Source of the DNA: Aliivibrio finisterrensis_A
GTDB taxonomy: Bacteria > Pseudomonadota > Gammaproteobacteria > Enterobacterales > Vibrionaceae
Direction: 5' to 3' (one strand)
Assembly (NCBI RefSeq): GCF_004167675.1
Contig: NZ_SEZQ01000006.1
DNA: 64,000 nt
The notes under the pieces are model-generated. The model made no database searches. It was not told the origin of the DNA and saw nothing but the letters and a program-made list of their open reading frames with translations. Shown piece by piece: positions 1 to 8,234 of the stretch (the stretch's first letter is position 1; each line of letters begins with the position of its first letter). The position numbers were made by a program, and so were the translations under genes.

Positions 1-123
1 CAGCTCTGGATCATCGTTCTTATTTGCAAAAAAAACATAAAAAGATAAGCCAACACCCTCTCCTTTTTGCTCTATTTTCTTATCACATACCGTGATGATT
101 TTGGCTCTTAAAGTATCTCTCAT
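1..123 (-). CDS. hypothetical protein, 5' part only (runs off the window)
   Basis: An open reading frame begins with ATG at 123 and runs to the window edge without a stop, giving 41 codons. The peptide starts MRDTLRAKIITVCDKKIEQK and has a short hydrophobic stretch (GLSFYVFFANK). I do not recognise the family. It lies 19 bases beyond the stop of sseA on the same strand, so it may be the last gene of the run that starts near position 2754. Only the start is visible, so no function is proposed. Confidence 0.5.
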   Translation of the reverse strand, partial: MRDTLRAKIITVCDKKIEQKGEGVGLSFYVFFANKNDDPEL

Positions 124-141
124 TGATCACCCTTATTTTAA

Positions 142-1002
142 TTACTCTATCGGCAACGAGTGATTATTTCCCCAATCCGCCCAAGAACCATCGTATAAAA
201 CGACTTCTTTATAACCTATAGATACAGCAGCTAACATCAAAATACATGCGGTTATGCCTGAACCGCAACTGAAGTAAATTTTCGTATCTACTGAAGGCAC
301 GCGTTCCTCAAAAATAGTTCGTAATGTATCTTCATCTTGGTATGTATAGTTATCTAACAACATAGAAAAAGGGAGATTTTTAGAGCTTGGGATATGACCA
401 CTACGAACACCTTCACGTGGCTCTGGTGCTTTGCCTAGAAAACGCAGTTCTCCACGAGCATCTAAAATTGCAACATCGGTATTTATTACGCTAAGTACTT
501 CGTCCGAGTCACACGCTAAGCCTTTCACCACTTTCGCAGTCGCATTACCTAATAACGATGTTGTTGTGTATTCTGATGCTATCTCTCTTCCCTCTTTGAG
601 CCATTGAGGTAATCCACCATCCAAGACATAAACATGTTCAAATCCCATGACCTTAAACGTCCACCACGCTCTTGGTGCAGAATAGATACCTTGATTATCG
701 TATATAACAACCATTGAATCAGAATTAATACCTAGCTTCTGTATTGCCTGAGTAAACTGCTCTTCATTAGGAAGCGCATGGATTTGAGAAGATGTATGAT
801 CACAAAAGTCGGCTTCTACATCCAATTTACGCGCTGTAGGTAGGCAAGAAAAAGTATCATAAACTAACGGCTCTTTACCTACGACATTCGCCATATAGGC
901 ATCCACAATAACGAGATTCTCATCGTCAATATGCTGAGCTAACCATGTCGTTGTTACTAATGATTTAGGTACTAATGGTTTAGTTTCAATTGGATTACTC
1001 AT
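142..1002 (-). CDS. sseA: 3-mercaptopyruvate / thiosulfate sulfurtransferase (tandem rhodanese domains)
   Basis: Two rhodanese-like domains lie in tandem (about residues 15-140 and 165-280). The second carries the active loop CGSGIT with the catalytic cysteine near residue 246. The CGSG-type loop is characteristic of mercaptopyruvate sulfurtransferases such as E. coli SseA, while classical thiosulfate rhodaneses usually have CRKGVT. The enzyme moves sulfane sulfur from 3-mercaptopyruvate to thiol acceptors or cyanide, in the cytoplasm. I chose the ATG at 1002 because AAGGACA sits eight bases upstream; an in-frame GTG at 1026 would overlap that ribosome site. Length, about 286 residues, is normal for the family. 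It is the most downstream complete gene of a minus-strand run of four. Confidence 0.88.
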   Translation of the reverse strand: MSNPIETKPLVPKSLVTTTWLAQHIDDENLVIVDAYMANVVGKEPLVYDTFSCLPTARKLDVEADFCDHTSSQIHALPNEEQFTQAIQKLGINSDSMVVIYDNQGIYSAPRAWWTFKVMGFEHVYVLDGGLPQWLKEGREIASEYTTTSLLGNATAKVVKGLACDSDEVLSVINTDVAILDARGELRFLGKAPEPREGVRSGHIPSSKNLPFSMLLDNYTYQDEDTLRTIFEERVPSVDTKIYFSCGSGITACILMLAAVSIGYKEVVLYDGSWADWGNNHSLPIE

Positions 1003-1038
1003 TATTCTGTCCTTAATTTGAATCACGCTTTTTGTTAA

Positions 1039-1830
1039 TTAACATTCATCGTAAGTAATTTGCATTACATCAGGGTAAATGAACTCATAACCCAATGCCT
1101 TTTTAATTTTTTCATTACTAATGATTTTAAACGTTTGAGTGTCTGAATCGATAAACTCAGGTGTACTCACCCCTATTCGCTGAGTTGCTTGAGTATAAAA
1201 CTCACGTTTACTTGGGTGACTATCAGCACATGCATTAAATAGGTCGTTCCATTTTTCTTGTTTGATGATCTGCGTAATTAGCTCCACACAATCATCTTGG
1301 TGGATCATATTTACAGCAGCGTCAGGGTTACTCACAGAACGACCACTTTTTTGAAAAAATCGCCCTGGATTTCGTTGATATCCCACTAAACCACTAAAGC
1401 GGATCACCGTTGTTGTAAATACCGATGATTGACAAAACAACGATTCGATTTGAAATAACGCAGAAGATTCAGAGGCCGCAATATCTTCAGTAACCACTCC
1501 ATTATTATCCGCATATACCGAAGTTGAGCTAACAAAAACCACATTCTTAATAGATGAAGACTCTAAGACACGGATCAAAGCACTGAAGCCTGTTTGATTC
1601 TTAGATGGAATCGCGATAACTAGAATATCTGAATCTAGAAATGCTCCCCATGATTGCTCTGCTATCTCACCATCAATATCCAATACAAATGGAGCGACAG
1701 GGATAGCCTCTAAGGACTCTGTTTTTTCTTTACTGCGCACTGAGCCTTTAACAGCAAATCGGTTACTAACCAGATGTTTTGCTAACGGTAAGCCTAACCA
1801 GCCACACCCTAATACACTGATTGATGTCAT
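1039..1830 (-). CDS. NAD(P)-dependent epimerase/dehydratase-like protein (YeeZ family)
   Basis: This 263-residue protein starts with a Rossmann dinucleotide-binding motif, VLGCGWLGLPLA (GxGxxG), and continues with an extended-SDR core: VVFVSSTSVY around residue 98 and TTVIRFSGLVGYQRNPGRF further on. These features resemble the E. coli YeeZ group of NAD-dependent epimerases, whose substrate is not known. The SSTSVY segment supplies a catalytic-type Ser/Tyr region. TAAGGAAAGATC precedes the ATG, a good ribosome site. The neighbours are an acetyltransferase nine bases upstream and sseA downstream, so co-transcription is likely. The family is fairly certain; the substrate is not. Confidence 0.75.
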   Translation of the reverse strand: MTSISVLGCGWLGLPLAKHLVSNRFAVKGSVRSKEKTESLEAIPVAPFVLDIDGEIAEQSWGAFLDSDILVIAIPSKNQTGFSALIRVLESSSIKNVVFVSSTSVYADNNGVVTEDIAASESSALFQIESLFCQSSVFTTTVIRFSGLVGYQRNPGRFFQKSGRSVSNPDAAVNMIHQDDCVELITQIIKQEKWNDLFNACADSHPSKREFYTQATQRIGVSTPEFIDSDTQTFKIISNEKIKKALGYEFIYPDVMQITYDEC

Positions 1831-1839
1831 GATCTTTCC

Positions 1840-2259
1840 TTAGAATAGCTTCAACTGACTTTCATCAGATAAAACCCATGCACTGTTGTGCGCTTCAAAA
1901 CCAATTTTTGGGTAATAACCTTCTGCTTGTGGGGCAGCTAACAAAATCAACTTACAGTCAGGAGAGACTTCTTCTTTTGTCACTAAAATAAGGTACTTAC
2001 CTACCCCCATTGATTGAATGCTCTCATCAACAGCTAAATCTGATAAATAACAACAGAAATTAAAATCTGTCACTGAACGAGCAATACCAATGAGTTCGCC
2101 ATCTCCCCATGCCGTAACAATTAAATTTGAGTTATCTAACATGGCTTGTATTTTTTCAATATTATCAATGGGGCGACGTACACCTAAAGACGTTTTCTTT
2201 AGCAAGGTTATAAACTGCTCAGCACTAATCGGTTCATTTACTTTATAATCGATTTCCAT
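1840..2259 (-). CDS. GNAT family N-acetyltransferase
   Basis: A 139-residue single-domain GNAT acyltransferase. The acetyl-CoA pyrophosphate loop appears as QSMGVGKYL (Q/RxxGxG/A) after the beta-4 strand CCYLSDLAVDESI. The C-terminus, YYPKIGFEAHNSAWVL, matches the usual yyxkxGF ending of the fold. A GGAGAG ribosome site precedes the ATG. Such enzymes transfer acetyl from acetyl-CoA to an amine, but nothing in the sequence identifies the acceptor. It starts a tight pair with the YeeZ-like gene, with nine bases between stop and start. Confidence 0.8.
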   Translation of the reverse strand: MEIDYKVNEPISAEQFITLLKKTSLGVRRPIDNIEKIQAMLDNSNLIVTAWGDGELIGIARSVTDFNFCCYLSDLAVDESIQSMGVGKYLILVTKEEVSPDCKLILLAAPQAEGYYPKIGFEAHNSAWVLSDESQLKLF

Positions 2260-2307
2260 ATTCTCTCCGTCTCAATCTTGTTAATTCTTTAAAGACACAA
2301 TAACAAG

Positions 2308-2754
2308 TTATTCAACCATATCTAGGGCAAGAACTAAACGATCTTCACCAATATCAAAATAGTCTTGCTCTTCTTCTACTAAGTAAAAGCCATATGATTG
2401 ATATAAGGTATACGCTCCTGTGTTTTTAGGGCACACCGTCAATAATAATCGTTTATATTGTTTGGCATTCTCAATAGCTGTTTCTAATAATTTTTTACCT
2501 AAGCCGCAGCCTTGTGCGCTCTTTGATACTGCCAACGATAATACCCAAGCATCTCCTTTAGTTGCACTCGATGGCACTTGCAACACATACCCTGCAACCT
2601 CACCTGCTTTTTTAGCCACAAGTAAACCATCAGACCAACAGTCAAAGGCTTGTCGAATAAAAAAAGAAGGATATCCATGCGTACCAAACGCTTCTGTTTC
2701 TATTTCATAAACTTTCTTTAAATCAATTTTCTCTGCTGCTCTGACACTTACCAT
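2308..2754 (-). CDS. GNAT family N-acetyltransferase (RimI-like)
   Basis: A 148-residue GNAT protein with the acetyl-CoA loop QGCGLGKKLL and the terminal motif NTGAYTLYQSYGF, the arrangement seen in RimI-type enzymes. RimI acetylates the N-terminus of ribosomal protein S18, but many relatives have other targets, and the true rimI normally sits elsewhere in vibrio genomes, so only the fold is asserted. AGGGAAA lies upstream of the ATG. It is the first gene of the minus-strand run towards sseA. The divergent gene is the chitinase, with a 186-bp shared upstream region. Confidence 0.8.
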   Translation of the reverse strand: MVSVRAAEKIDLKKVYEIETEAFGTHGYPSFFIRQAFDCWSDGLLVAKKAGEVAGYVLQVPSSATKGDAWVLSLAVSKSAQGCGLGKKLLETAIENAKQYKRLLLTVCPKNTGAYTLYQSYGFYLVEEEQDYFDIGEDRLVLALDMVE

Positions 2755-2940
2755 TAATATATTTCCCTGACTGTAGCGCTAATCACATTGCGAATATGCT
2801 TTCGCTTATAATTTATACTCTTTGAAACAACTCGCATAGTTAAAACTGATTCATGTTTCTAGATAACCGAACCTTATAAAAACTTCTATAGTTATTCTAA
2901 CTTATTTTTATTCTATAAATAACGACAAGGAAAGTTATCC

Positions 2941-4656
2941 ATGTTTAAACTCGCTATACTCCCTTCGTTACTTGCCTGCAGTTTTGCAGCCAATAGTTTC
3001 ACAATGAACCCTCAACCAGATCCTGAAAACCCAACAGGTTATGTTGTCTCTAAAGCTGAAATTAAGGCTGCTGAAGATGCGAAAACATTAGACCCTATGT
3101 ACGACGTATGGGCTAAAGCGCTAGAAACATTGCCAAATGCTGCAGTAGAAGCCATTGATGCCGGTGTTGCAACCAATCCAGCTAACGTAAAGCGTGTTGA
3201 GCGAGTTTTCCCACAATCTGAATGGTTCTTCTTAACTCAAATGGCAGCGCCTGAATACACTTATACTCGTTTCTTACGCGCTATTGGTAAGTTCCCTGCT
3301 TTTTGTGGTGACTATACGGATGGACGCGACGCTGATGCTATTTGTAAAAAATCAATCGTAACGGCATTCGCGCATTTCTCTCAAGAGACTGGTGGGCATA
3401 TTGCTATTGATAACGTGTCAGATAACCCTCTTGCGCTTGAAGAATGGCAACAAGCCTTAGTCCATGTTCGTGAAATGGGATGGTCTGAAGGTCAAGAAGG
3501 CTATACCACAGAGTGTGGCCAAAATGACTGGCAAAATAAACGTTGGCCATGTGCGGCTGGTGAAGGCTATTTTGGCCGTGGTGCAAAACAATTATCTTAC
3601 CACTTTAACTACGGCGCTTTCTCTGAAGTCATGTTTGATGGCGATGCTACTGTGTTGCTCAATAATCCTGGGCTAGTTGCTGATTCTTGGCTAAACCTAG
3701 CATCAGCCGTTTGGTTCTTCTTAACGCCTCAAGCACCAAAACCTGCCATGCTGCATGTTATTGACCGTACTTGGACCCCTTCTCAACGAGAAACTGATGC
3801 AGGCATTGGTTATGGGTTTGGCACAACAATTAATGTCATTAATGGCGGTATTGAATGTGGAGAGCAGAACAAAGACAAAGGCCAGCCAGTTAACCGTATT
3901 CGCTATTGGGAAGGGTTAGCACAACATTACGAAATCCCAGTTGAAGCAGATGAAGCAAATACGTGTTGGCAACAAACCCCTTATGGCAGTTTGAATCTAA
4001 ATGGTGCGACCGATGTACTTTACACTAACTGGGATGGTAACTGGAAATACTACCCTGATCGTCCAGAAGGCGCTTCTTTTGAATGTGAATTAGTCGGCTT
4101 CCAAACTGCATATTCCGCACTTGTTCCTGGTGACTATGAAAAATGTGTCACTAACTTCTATGAGTCTCACGCTAACTGGCCTGTAACTCGTGTTGTTGAA
4201 ACGCTTCCAACGGATCCATCAGAGCCAACCGACCCGACGGATCCAACAAACACGTGGGATGCAGGCAAGGTTTATAACACTGGCGATCAAGTGGTTGTAA
4301 ATGGTGTAACTTACCAAGCTAAATGGTGGAACCAAGGTGATAACCCTGCAACGAGCACAACAGGTGTTTGGGAAGTGATCAGTGGGACTCCAACAACACC
4401 TGTCGACCCTGCACCTGTAGAGCCTACACCGCCAACGCCTGTTGATCCTACTCCAGTAGAGCCGACGCCACCAGAACCGGTAGAGCCAACACCTCCTACT
4501 GAACCAACAGATCCATCATCTACATGGGATGCAACAGCCACTTATAATACGGGTGACCAAGTCACCGTTAATGGTGTTACGTATCAAGCTCAGTGGTGGA
4601 CTCAAGGTAATAACCCTGAAGCTTCTGGTGAATGGGGAGTTTGGAGAAAGCAATAA
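2941..4656 (+). CDS. secreted GH19 chitinase with two C-terminal chitin-binding (CBM5/12) modules
   Basis: The 571-residue precursor has a Sec signal (MFKLAILPSLLACSFAANSF), then a glycoside hydrolase family 19 domain. QETGGH, with the likely catalytic acid Glu near residue 149, and YFGRGAKQLS near 210 are its signature segments. A Pro/Thr/Glu linker follows. Two copies of a CBM5/12 module (about residues 437-479 and 527-571) share TWDA, YNTGDQV, NGVTYQA and WW(N/T)QG. The enzyme should hydrolyse beta-1,4-linked N-acetylglucosamine in chitin outside the cell; nagK at 26.7 kb would use the released GlcNAc. CAAGGAAAG precedes the ATG. A hairpin at 4694-4714 ends the transcript. Confidence 0.9.
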   Translation: MFKLAILPSLLACSFAANSFTMNPQPDPENPTGYVVSKAEIKAAEDAKTLDPMYDVWAKALETLPNAAVEAIDAGVATNPANVKRVERVFPQSEWFFLTQMAAPEYTYTRFLRAIGKFPAFCGDYTDGRDADAICKKSIVTAFAHFSQETGGHIAIDNVSDNPLALEEWQQALVHVREMGWSEGQEGYTTECGQNDWQNKRWPCAAGEGYFGRGAKQLSYHFNYGAFSEVMFDGDATVLLNNPGLVADSWLNLASAVWFFLTPQAPKPAMLHVIDRTWTPSQRETDAGIGYGFGTTINVINGGIECGEQNKDKGQPVNRIRYWEGLAQHYEIPVEADEANTCWQQTPYGSLNLNGATDVLYTNWDGNWKYYPDRPEGASFECELVGFQTAYSALVPGDYEKCVTNFYESHANWPVTRVVETLPTDPSEPTDPTDPTNTWDAGKVYNTGDQVVVNGVTYQAKWWNQGDNPATSTTGVWEVISGTPTTPVDPAPVEPTPPTPVDPTPVEPTPPEPVEPTPPTEPTDPSSTWDATATYNTGDQVTVNGVTYQAQWWTQGNNPEASGEWGVWRKQ

Positions 4657-4693
4657 TATTTTCGATGTAAATGATTAATAGAAAATATTACGG

Positions 4694-4720
4694 TGGGTCG
4701 TTATTAACGGCCCATCTTTT
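4694..4720 (+). terminator. intrinsic terminator after the chitinase gene
   Basis: Nine-base-pair stem TGGGTCGTT/AACGGCCCA (one G-U pair) with a three-base loop, followed by CTTTTATTTAT. It lies 37 bases after the chitinase stop. The convergent hypothetical gene ends at 4723, just beyond it. Confidence 0.75.
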
Positions 4721-4722
4721 AT

Positions 4723-5157
4723 TTATACTCTCGTCTGAGCTAACTTAAGATAAGAATGCAACTCGTCATTTTTGTATTCAATCGCAGAATGAATGTTAAC
4801 GCTAGAGTTTGCCACAATCACAAAATCGTATTGGTTTTCACCTTTAAATATTGATACATACAACAAGCCTTCATCTAACACCCAATGGCCCACCGTTTGT
4901 AATCTATCAAACAAGGTAAATTCAATTAAACTTCCATCTGCTTTAAAGATCAACTCAGTAATATAACCAGTAGTACAGGTTTTTATCCAGTGAGATTGAA
5001 AGACCTCATCAAATGAAAAATCCCTCTTCTCTCTCTCCCACATAACGAACTCTATTTCTGTTATGGTGCAATGAGATAATTCATTACGTTCAGCAATTGG
5101 AGCCCCGTTTACTTCTCGCAAAAATAACTGCTGCAGCACGGCTTTCTTAGTTGGCAT
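4723..5157 (-). CDS. hypothetical protein
   Basis: A 144-residue soluble protein that I do not recognise. It has no signal peptide, membrane segment or metal motif. The sequence is mixed charged and aromatic with beta-strand-like stretches (GSLIEFTLFDRLQTVGHWVL, LLYVSIFKGENQYDFVIV). CAGGAGT sits eight bases before the ATG, which supports it as a real gene. It lies between the convergent chitinase and the BCCT transporter gene, whose terminator lies just upstream of it at 5192-5225, so it is probably transcribed alone. Confidence 0.55.
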   Translation of the reverse strand: MPTKKAVLQQLFLREVNGAPIAERNELSHCTITEIEFVMWEREKRDFSFDEVFQSHWIKTCTTGYITELIFKADGSLIEFTLFDRLQTVGHWVLDEGLLYVSIFKGENQYDFVIVANSSVNIHSAIEYKNDELHSYLKLAQTRV

Positions 5158-5191
5158 ACATTAACTCCTGAAATAATCGAATCCCCATAAT

Positions 5192-5225
5192 AAAAAAGGC
5201 TTACCGCAATGTCTGCGATAAGCCT
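5192..5225 (-). terminator. intrinsic terminator of the BCCT transporter gene
   Basis: Read on the minus strand, AGGCTTATCGCA pairs with TGCGGTAAGCCT (12 base pairs, one G-U) around a five-base loop and is followed by six T. It lies 28 bases after the transporter stop. Confidence 0.88.
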
Positions 5226-5252
5226 CCCATTCAATCAAAACGTAATCAATGA

Positions 5253-6809
5253 CTACACAGTAACGCTCTTAGTGCAGTCTACTGACGATTTGCTTTCTTG
5301 CTCAACTTTTTTCATTTTTAATACGGCAATAGGCGCTGAAATAAACGTAAAACCAAGTAAGATTGAAACTGGAACCGCCGTGATCACAATGAAAGATTGT
5401 AGAGCGTTTAATCCACCATCTCCTGCAATCAATAATACGCCGGCAACAATACCCATCATTAACGCCCAAAATAGACGTTGGAAACGTGATGGTTTATCAG
5501 TTCCCTCAACAGCCATTGCAATTGAATATGCCATTGAGTCACCTGTTGTAGCAACAAACGTCGTCGTAAGCACTAAAAATGCAGGAATTAATAACCAGCT
5601 TAGTGGTAATTGCTCTAATGACGCTAACAGTACTGCAGGTAAACCCGCTTCTTGTAATGGTCCAGAGATGCTACCTGGGGTTTGTAACTCAAGGAAGATC
5701 CCTGTACCACCCAGTGCCGAGAACCAAAAGTTTGTCGCAATAGGAGCAATAATTGCCACGGTAATCACTAACTCACGAACGCTACGACCTTTAGAAATTC
5801 GCGCAATGAAGATAGCCATCATTGGTGCAAAACCAATAAACCATCCCCAGAAGAACCAAGTCCACCACGAGTTCCATGCTGGATCTGCGGTACTTAAGCT
5901 CATTTCTGGTAGGTGTTGAATATAGTTACCAAATGCAAGACCAAACTCAGTAAAGATAAAGCTTGTTGGGCCTAGTACCAAAATGGCTACTAATAAAGTG
6001 ACAGCGCCAATAACATTCATTCGGCTTAACCACTGTAAGCCCTTGTCCATCCCCGTAAAGGCTGAAACTGAATAAATTGCCACAATCATAGATAAAAGAC
6101 CGATTTGACTCATCAGTGAACTTTCAAGTCCTGTCAGTACCGTTAAGCTGTAACTAAGTTGCGTTGCTAAGAAACCAATTGGGCCAATTGTACCGGCAGC
6201 AACCGCAATAATTGAACAAGCATCAATCAATGAGCCTAACCAATGATTTTCAAGTTTGTTGCCTAAAATTGGGTATAGCAGCGCGCGAGGACGTAATTTA
6301 ACACCGCAATTATAATGTGCGTACATTAATACAATCGTACTTAATGTGCCCAATACAGCCCATGCTAGAAAACCCCAATGTAAAAAGCTTTGGCTTAATG
6401 CAGGCGCTACGGCTGCAAGAGTGCCAGTTTTAACATCAGAAAAAGTTGGAGAAGGTGTAATGAAGTGAAAGATTGGTTCAGCAGCTGACCAGAAAACGCC
6501 ACCGCCTGCAAGTAAGGTACACATGATCATTGCGACCCATTTGAACGTACCGAACGTTGGTTTTTCTTCACCACCCATCTTAATTTTGCCATAACTGCTC
6601 ATCGCTATGATAAGAGCTATAACAAATGTGATGATCATTAACCACTGCCACCATAGCCCAAACATGGTCGATGCTGACATAAATAAGGTTTGAATCGTTG
6701 CTGTAAATGTTGAGAGATCAACAAGAGCAAAGAGAAGGAATAAAAGGATAAATCCTATAGTAAGTGTTGGAACTAGTTTATCGCTATTTTCATTGCTATT
6801 TTTAAACAT
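5253..6809 (-). CDS. BCCT family (betaine/carnitine/choline) transporter
   Basis: This 518-residue membrane protein has about twelve hydrophobic segments. It carries the Trp-rich segment of the BCCT family, NSWWTWFFWGWFIGFAPMMAIFIARISKGR around residue 315, and the preceding GLQWLSRMN loop. BCCT porters take up quaternary ammonium compounds such as glycine betaine, choline or carnitine, with Na+ or H+, across the inner membrane, often for osmoprotection. The substrate cannot be fixed from sequence alone. It is a single gene with its own terminator. A long AT-rich region (6810-7138) separates it from the divergent PepSY gene. Confidence 0.88.
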   Translation of the reverse strand: MFKNSNENSDKLVPTLTIGFILLFLLFALVDLSTFTATIQTLFMSASTMFGLWWQWLMIITFVIALIIAMSSYGKIKMGGEEKPTFGTFKWVAMIMCTLLAGGGVFWSAAEPIFHFITPSPTFSDVKTGTLAAVAPALSQSFLHWGFLAWAVLGTLSTIVLMYAHYNCGVKLRPRALLYPILGNKLENHWLGSLIDACSIIAVAAGTIGPIGFLATQLSYSLTVLTGLESSLMSQIGLLSMIVAIYSVSAFTGMDKGLQWLSRMNVIGAVTLLVAILVLGPTSFIFTEFGLAFGNYIQHLPEMSLSTADPAWNSWWTWFFWGWFIGFAPMMAIFIARISKGRSVRELVITVAIIAPIATNFWFSALGGTGIFLELQTPGSISGPLQEAGLPAVLLASLEQLPLSWLLIPAFLVLTTTFVATTGDSMAYSIAMAVEGTDKPSRFQRLFWALMMGIVAGVLLIAGDGGLNALQSFIVITAVPVSILLGFTFISAPIAVLKMKKVEQESKSSVDCTKSVTV

Positions 6810-7138
6810 GGGTATCCCACTTGATGCGTGAGGGATGGGACTCTAACAGCTTAAAAAACGTAAAACCAGTGAAATATTTTTAAAAAAGGCAAAAAAACAG
6901 TCAAATATTTATGACTTTAATCACTAAATTTAAAATTTAAGCCATAAAATCAACAACCTATAAAACACACCATAAAACACCACAACAACCTATAATAATT
7001 TACACATTTATCAAAATAACTCATTGTGATTAGAGAATATTGAACTTTTCTTATCCGACTATCTTCAGAATAAAATTCATGTTCTATTCATCTTCGCTGT
7101 TTTATACTGATGCTGTATTGACTTAATTAGGAAGCATC
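6810..7138. other. AT-rich divergent intergenic region (329 bp)
   Basis: It separates the BCCT gene from the PepSY/response-regulator operon. I see no open frame worth calling and no strong hairpin. A possible -10 box TATACT lies at 7103-7108, 31 bases before the PepSY start, without a convincing -35 box. TAGGAAGC just before 7139 is the ribosome site of that gene. Confidence 0.4.
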
Positions 7139-7528
7139 ATGCTAAAAAAATCAGCCTTATACCTTGCTGCCCTATTCACTTTTTTCCCATTATCACAAAG
7201 TGCTTTTGCTAATGCTCACCCTAATGGGCATCAGCTCATTCAAGATGTACATCAAAATAGCGCTAAAATAGATATCGATGAAGATCAAGATGAAGTTTAT
7301 GACGCAGTTCAAGCCGGTTTGGTAAAGCCATTTTCTGAGCTTTACGCTATGGTTGAGAAAGACTTCCATGGCCGAATTATCAAAGTAGAGCTGGATGAAG
7401 ACGACAATGAATGGACCTACGAATTAAAACTGGTACATGAAAACAATATAATCAAAGTTGAATATGATGCAGCAACGTTAGCAATTACAGAGATTAAAGG
7501 CCGCGATATTCGCGCAGCTCTTAAATAA
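7139..7528 (+). CDS. periplasmic PepSY-domain protein
   Basis: A 129-residue protein with a cleavable signal peptide (MLKKSALYLAALFTFFPLSQSAFA). The rest is acidic and ends in a PepSY-like fold: GRIIKVELDEDDNEWTYELK, then KVEYDAATLAITEIKGRD. PepSY proteins are small periplasmic or extracytoplasmic modules, thought to inhibit or sense. It is 32 bases upstream of an OmpR-type response regulator and its kinase. This order resembles the vprAB/carRS locus of Vibrio cholerae, which responds to cationic peptides and divalent cations. A role as accessory sensor for the kinase is an inference from position. Confidence 0.72.
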   Translation: MLKKSALYLAALFTFFPLSQSAFANAHPNGHQLIQDVHQNSAKIDIDEDQDEVYDAVQAGLVKPFSELYAMVEKDFHGRIIKVELDEDDNEWTYELKLVHENNIIKVEYDAATLAITEIKGRDIRAALK

Positions 7529-7560
7529 CAACAAAAAAGATAATCACTAAGAGAATAATA

Positions 7561-8217
7561 ATGAAAATTTTAGTCGTAGAAGATGACCCACGCTTAGGTG
7601 AACAAATTGTAGAAACCTTAGAAAGTGCTGATTGGGTTCCAGAATTATCTCAAGATGGTGTCGATGCTTTATATCGCGCAACAACAGAAGAGTGGGATGC
7701 AATTGTCTTAGATCTCGGGCTCCCTAAGTTAAATGGGCTAACCGTATTGAAAAGTATTCGAGATGAAAACATCAATACACCCGTCATTATTCTAAGTGCT
7801 CGCGATACCCTATCTCAGCGTGTTGAAGGGTTAAATGCAGGGGCCGATGATTATTTAACCAAACCTTTTGAAATGGTTGAATTAATCGCTCGTATTCGTG
7901 CTCAATTACGTCGCGCTTCTGGTAACGCTTCTCCAATTCTAAAAATTGGGGAGTTAAGTTTAGACACTCGTAGCTCAAAAGTACTTTGGCAAGATCAAGC
8001 AGTGAGTTTAACAGCACTAGAATACAAGGTTGTTGCTTACTTCATGCACAATCCTGAGAAAGTTATCTCTAGAACTACCTTGGTTGAACACATTTATAAA
8101 CAAGATTTTGACCGTGATTCAAACACAGTTGAAGTATTTATCGGTCGAATTCGTAAAAAAATAGCGCCACAAATTATTAAAACGGTTCGTGGTCTTGGCT
8201 ATCAACTAAACCCTTAA
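7561..8217 (+). CDS. OmpR/PhoB-family response regulator (VprA/CarR-like)
   Basis: 218 residues: an N-terminal receiver domain with the acidic pocket VVEDDPRLG and the phospho-acceptor Asp51 in IVLDLGLPKLNG, and the conserved Lys in the switch region (DDYLTKPFEM). A C-terminal winged-helix domain follows (TALEYKVVAYFMHNP, SNTVEVFIGRIRKKI, VRGLGYQL). It would bind DNA when phosphorylated by the adjacent kinase. The order PepSY-regulator-PhoQ-like kinase suggests the VprA/CarR group, which controls lipid A glycine modification in V. cholerae; no almEFG genes are in this window, so the regulon is not shown here. Confidence 0.9.
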   Translation: MKILVVEDDPRLGEQIVETLESADWVPELSQDGVDALYRATTEEWDAIVLDLGLPKLNGLTVLKSIRDENINTPVIILSARDTLSQRVEGLNAGADDYLTKPFEMVELIARIRAQLRRASGNASPILKIGELSLDTRSSKVLWQDQAVSLTALEYKVVAYFMHNPEKVISRTTLVEHIYKQDFDRDSNTVEVFIGRIRKKIAPQIIKTVRGLGYQLNP

Positions 8218-8234
8218 AATATAAAAGGTCTACT

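Noticed and set aside
5209..5919. 236-codon frame on the plus strand
   Set aside because: It is the reverse-frame shadow of the BCCT transporter gene, which has clear family motifs and its own terminator.
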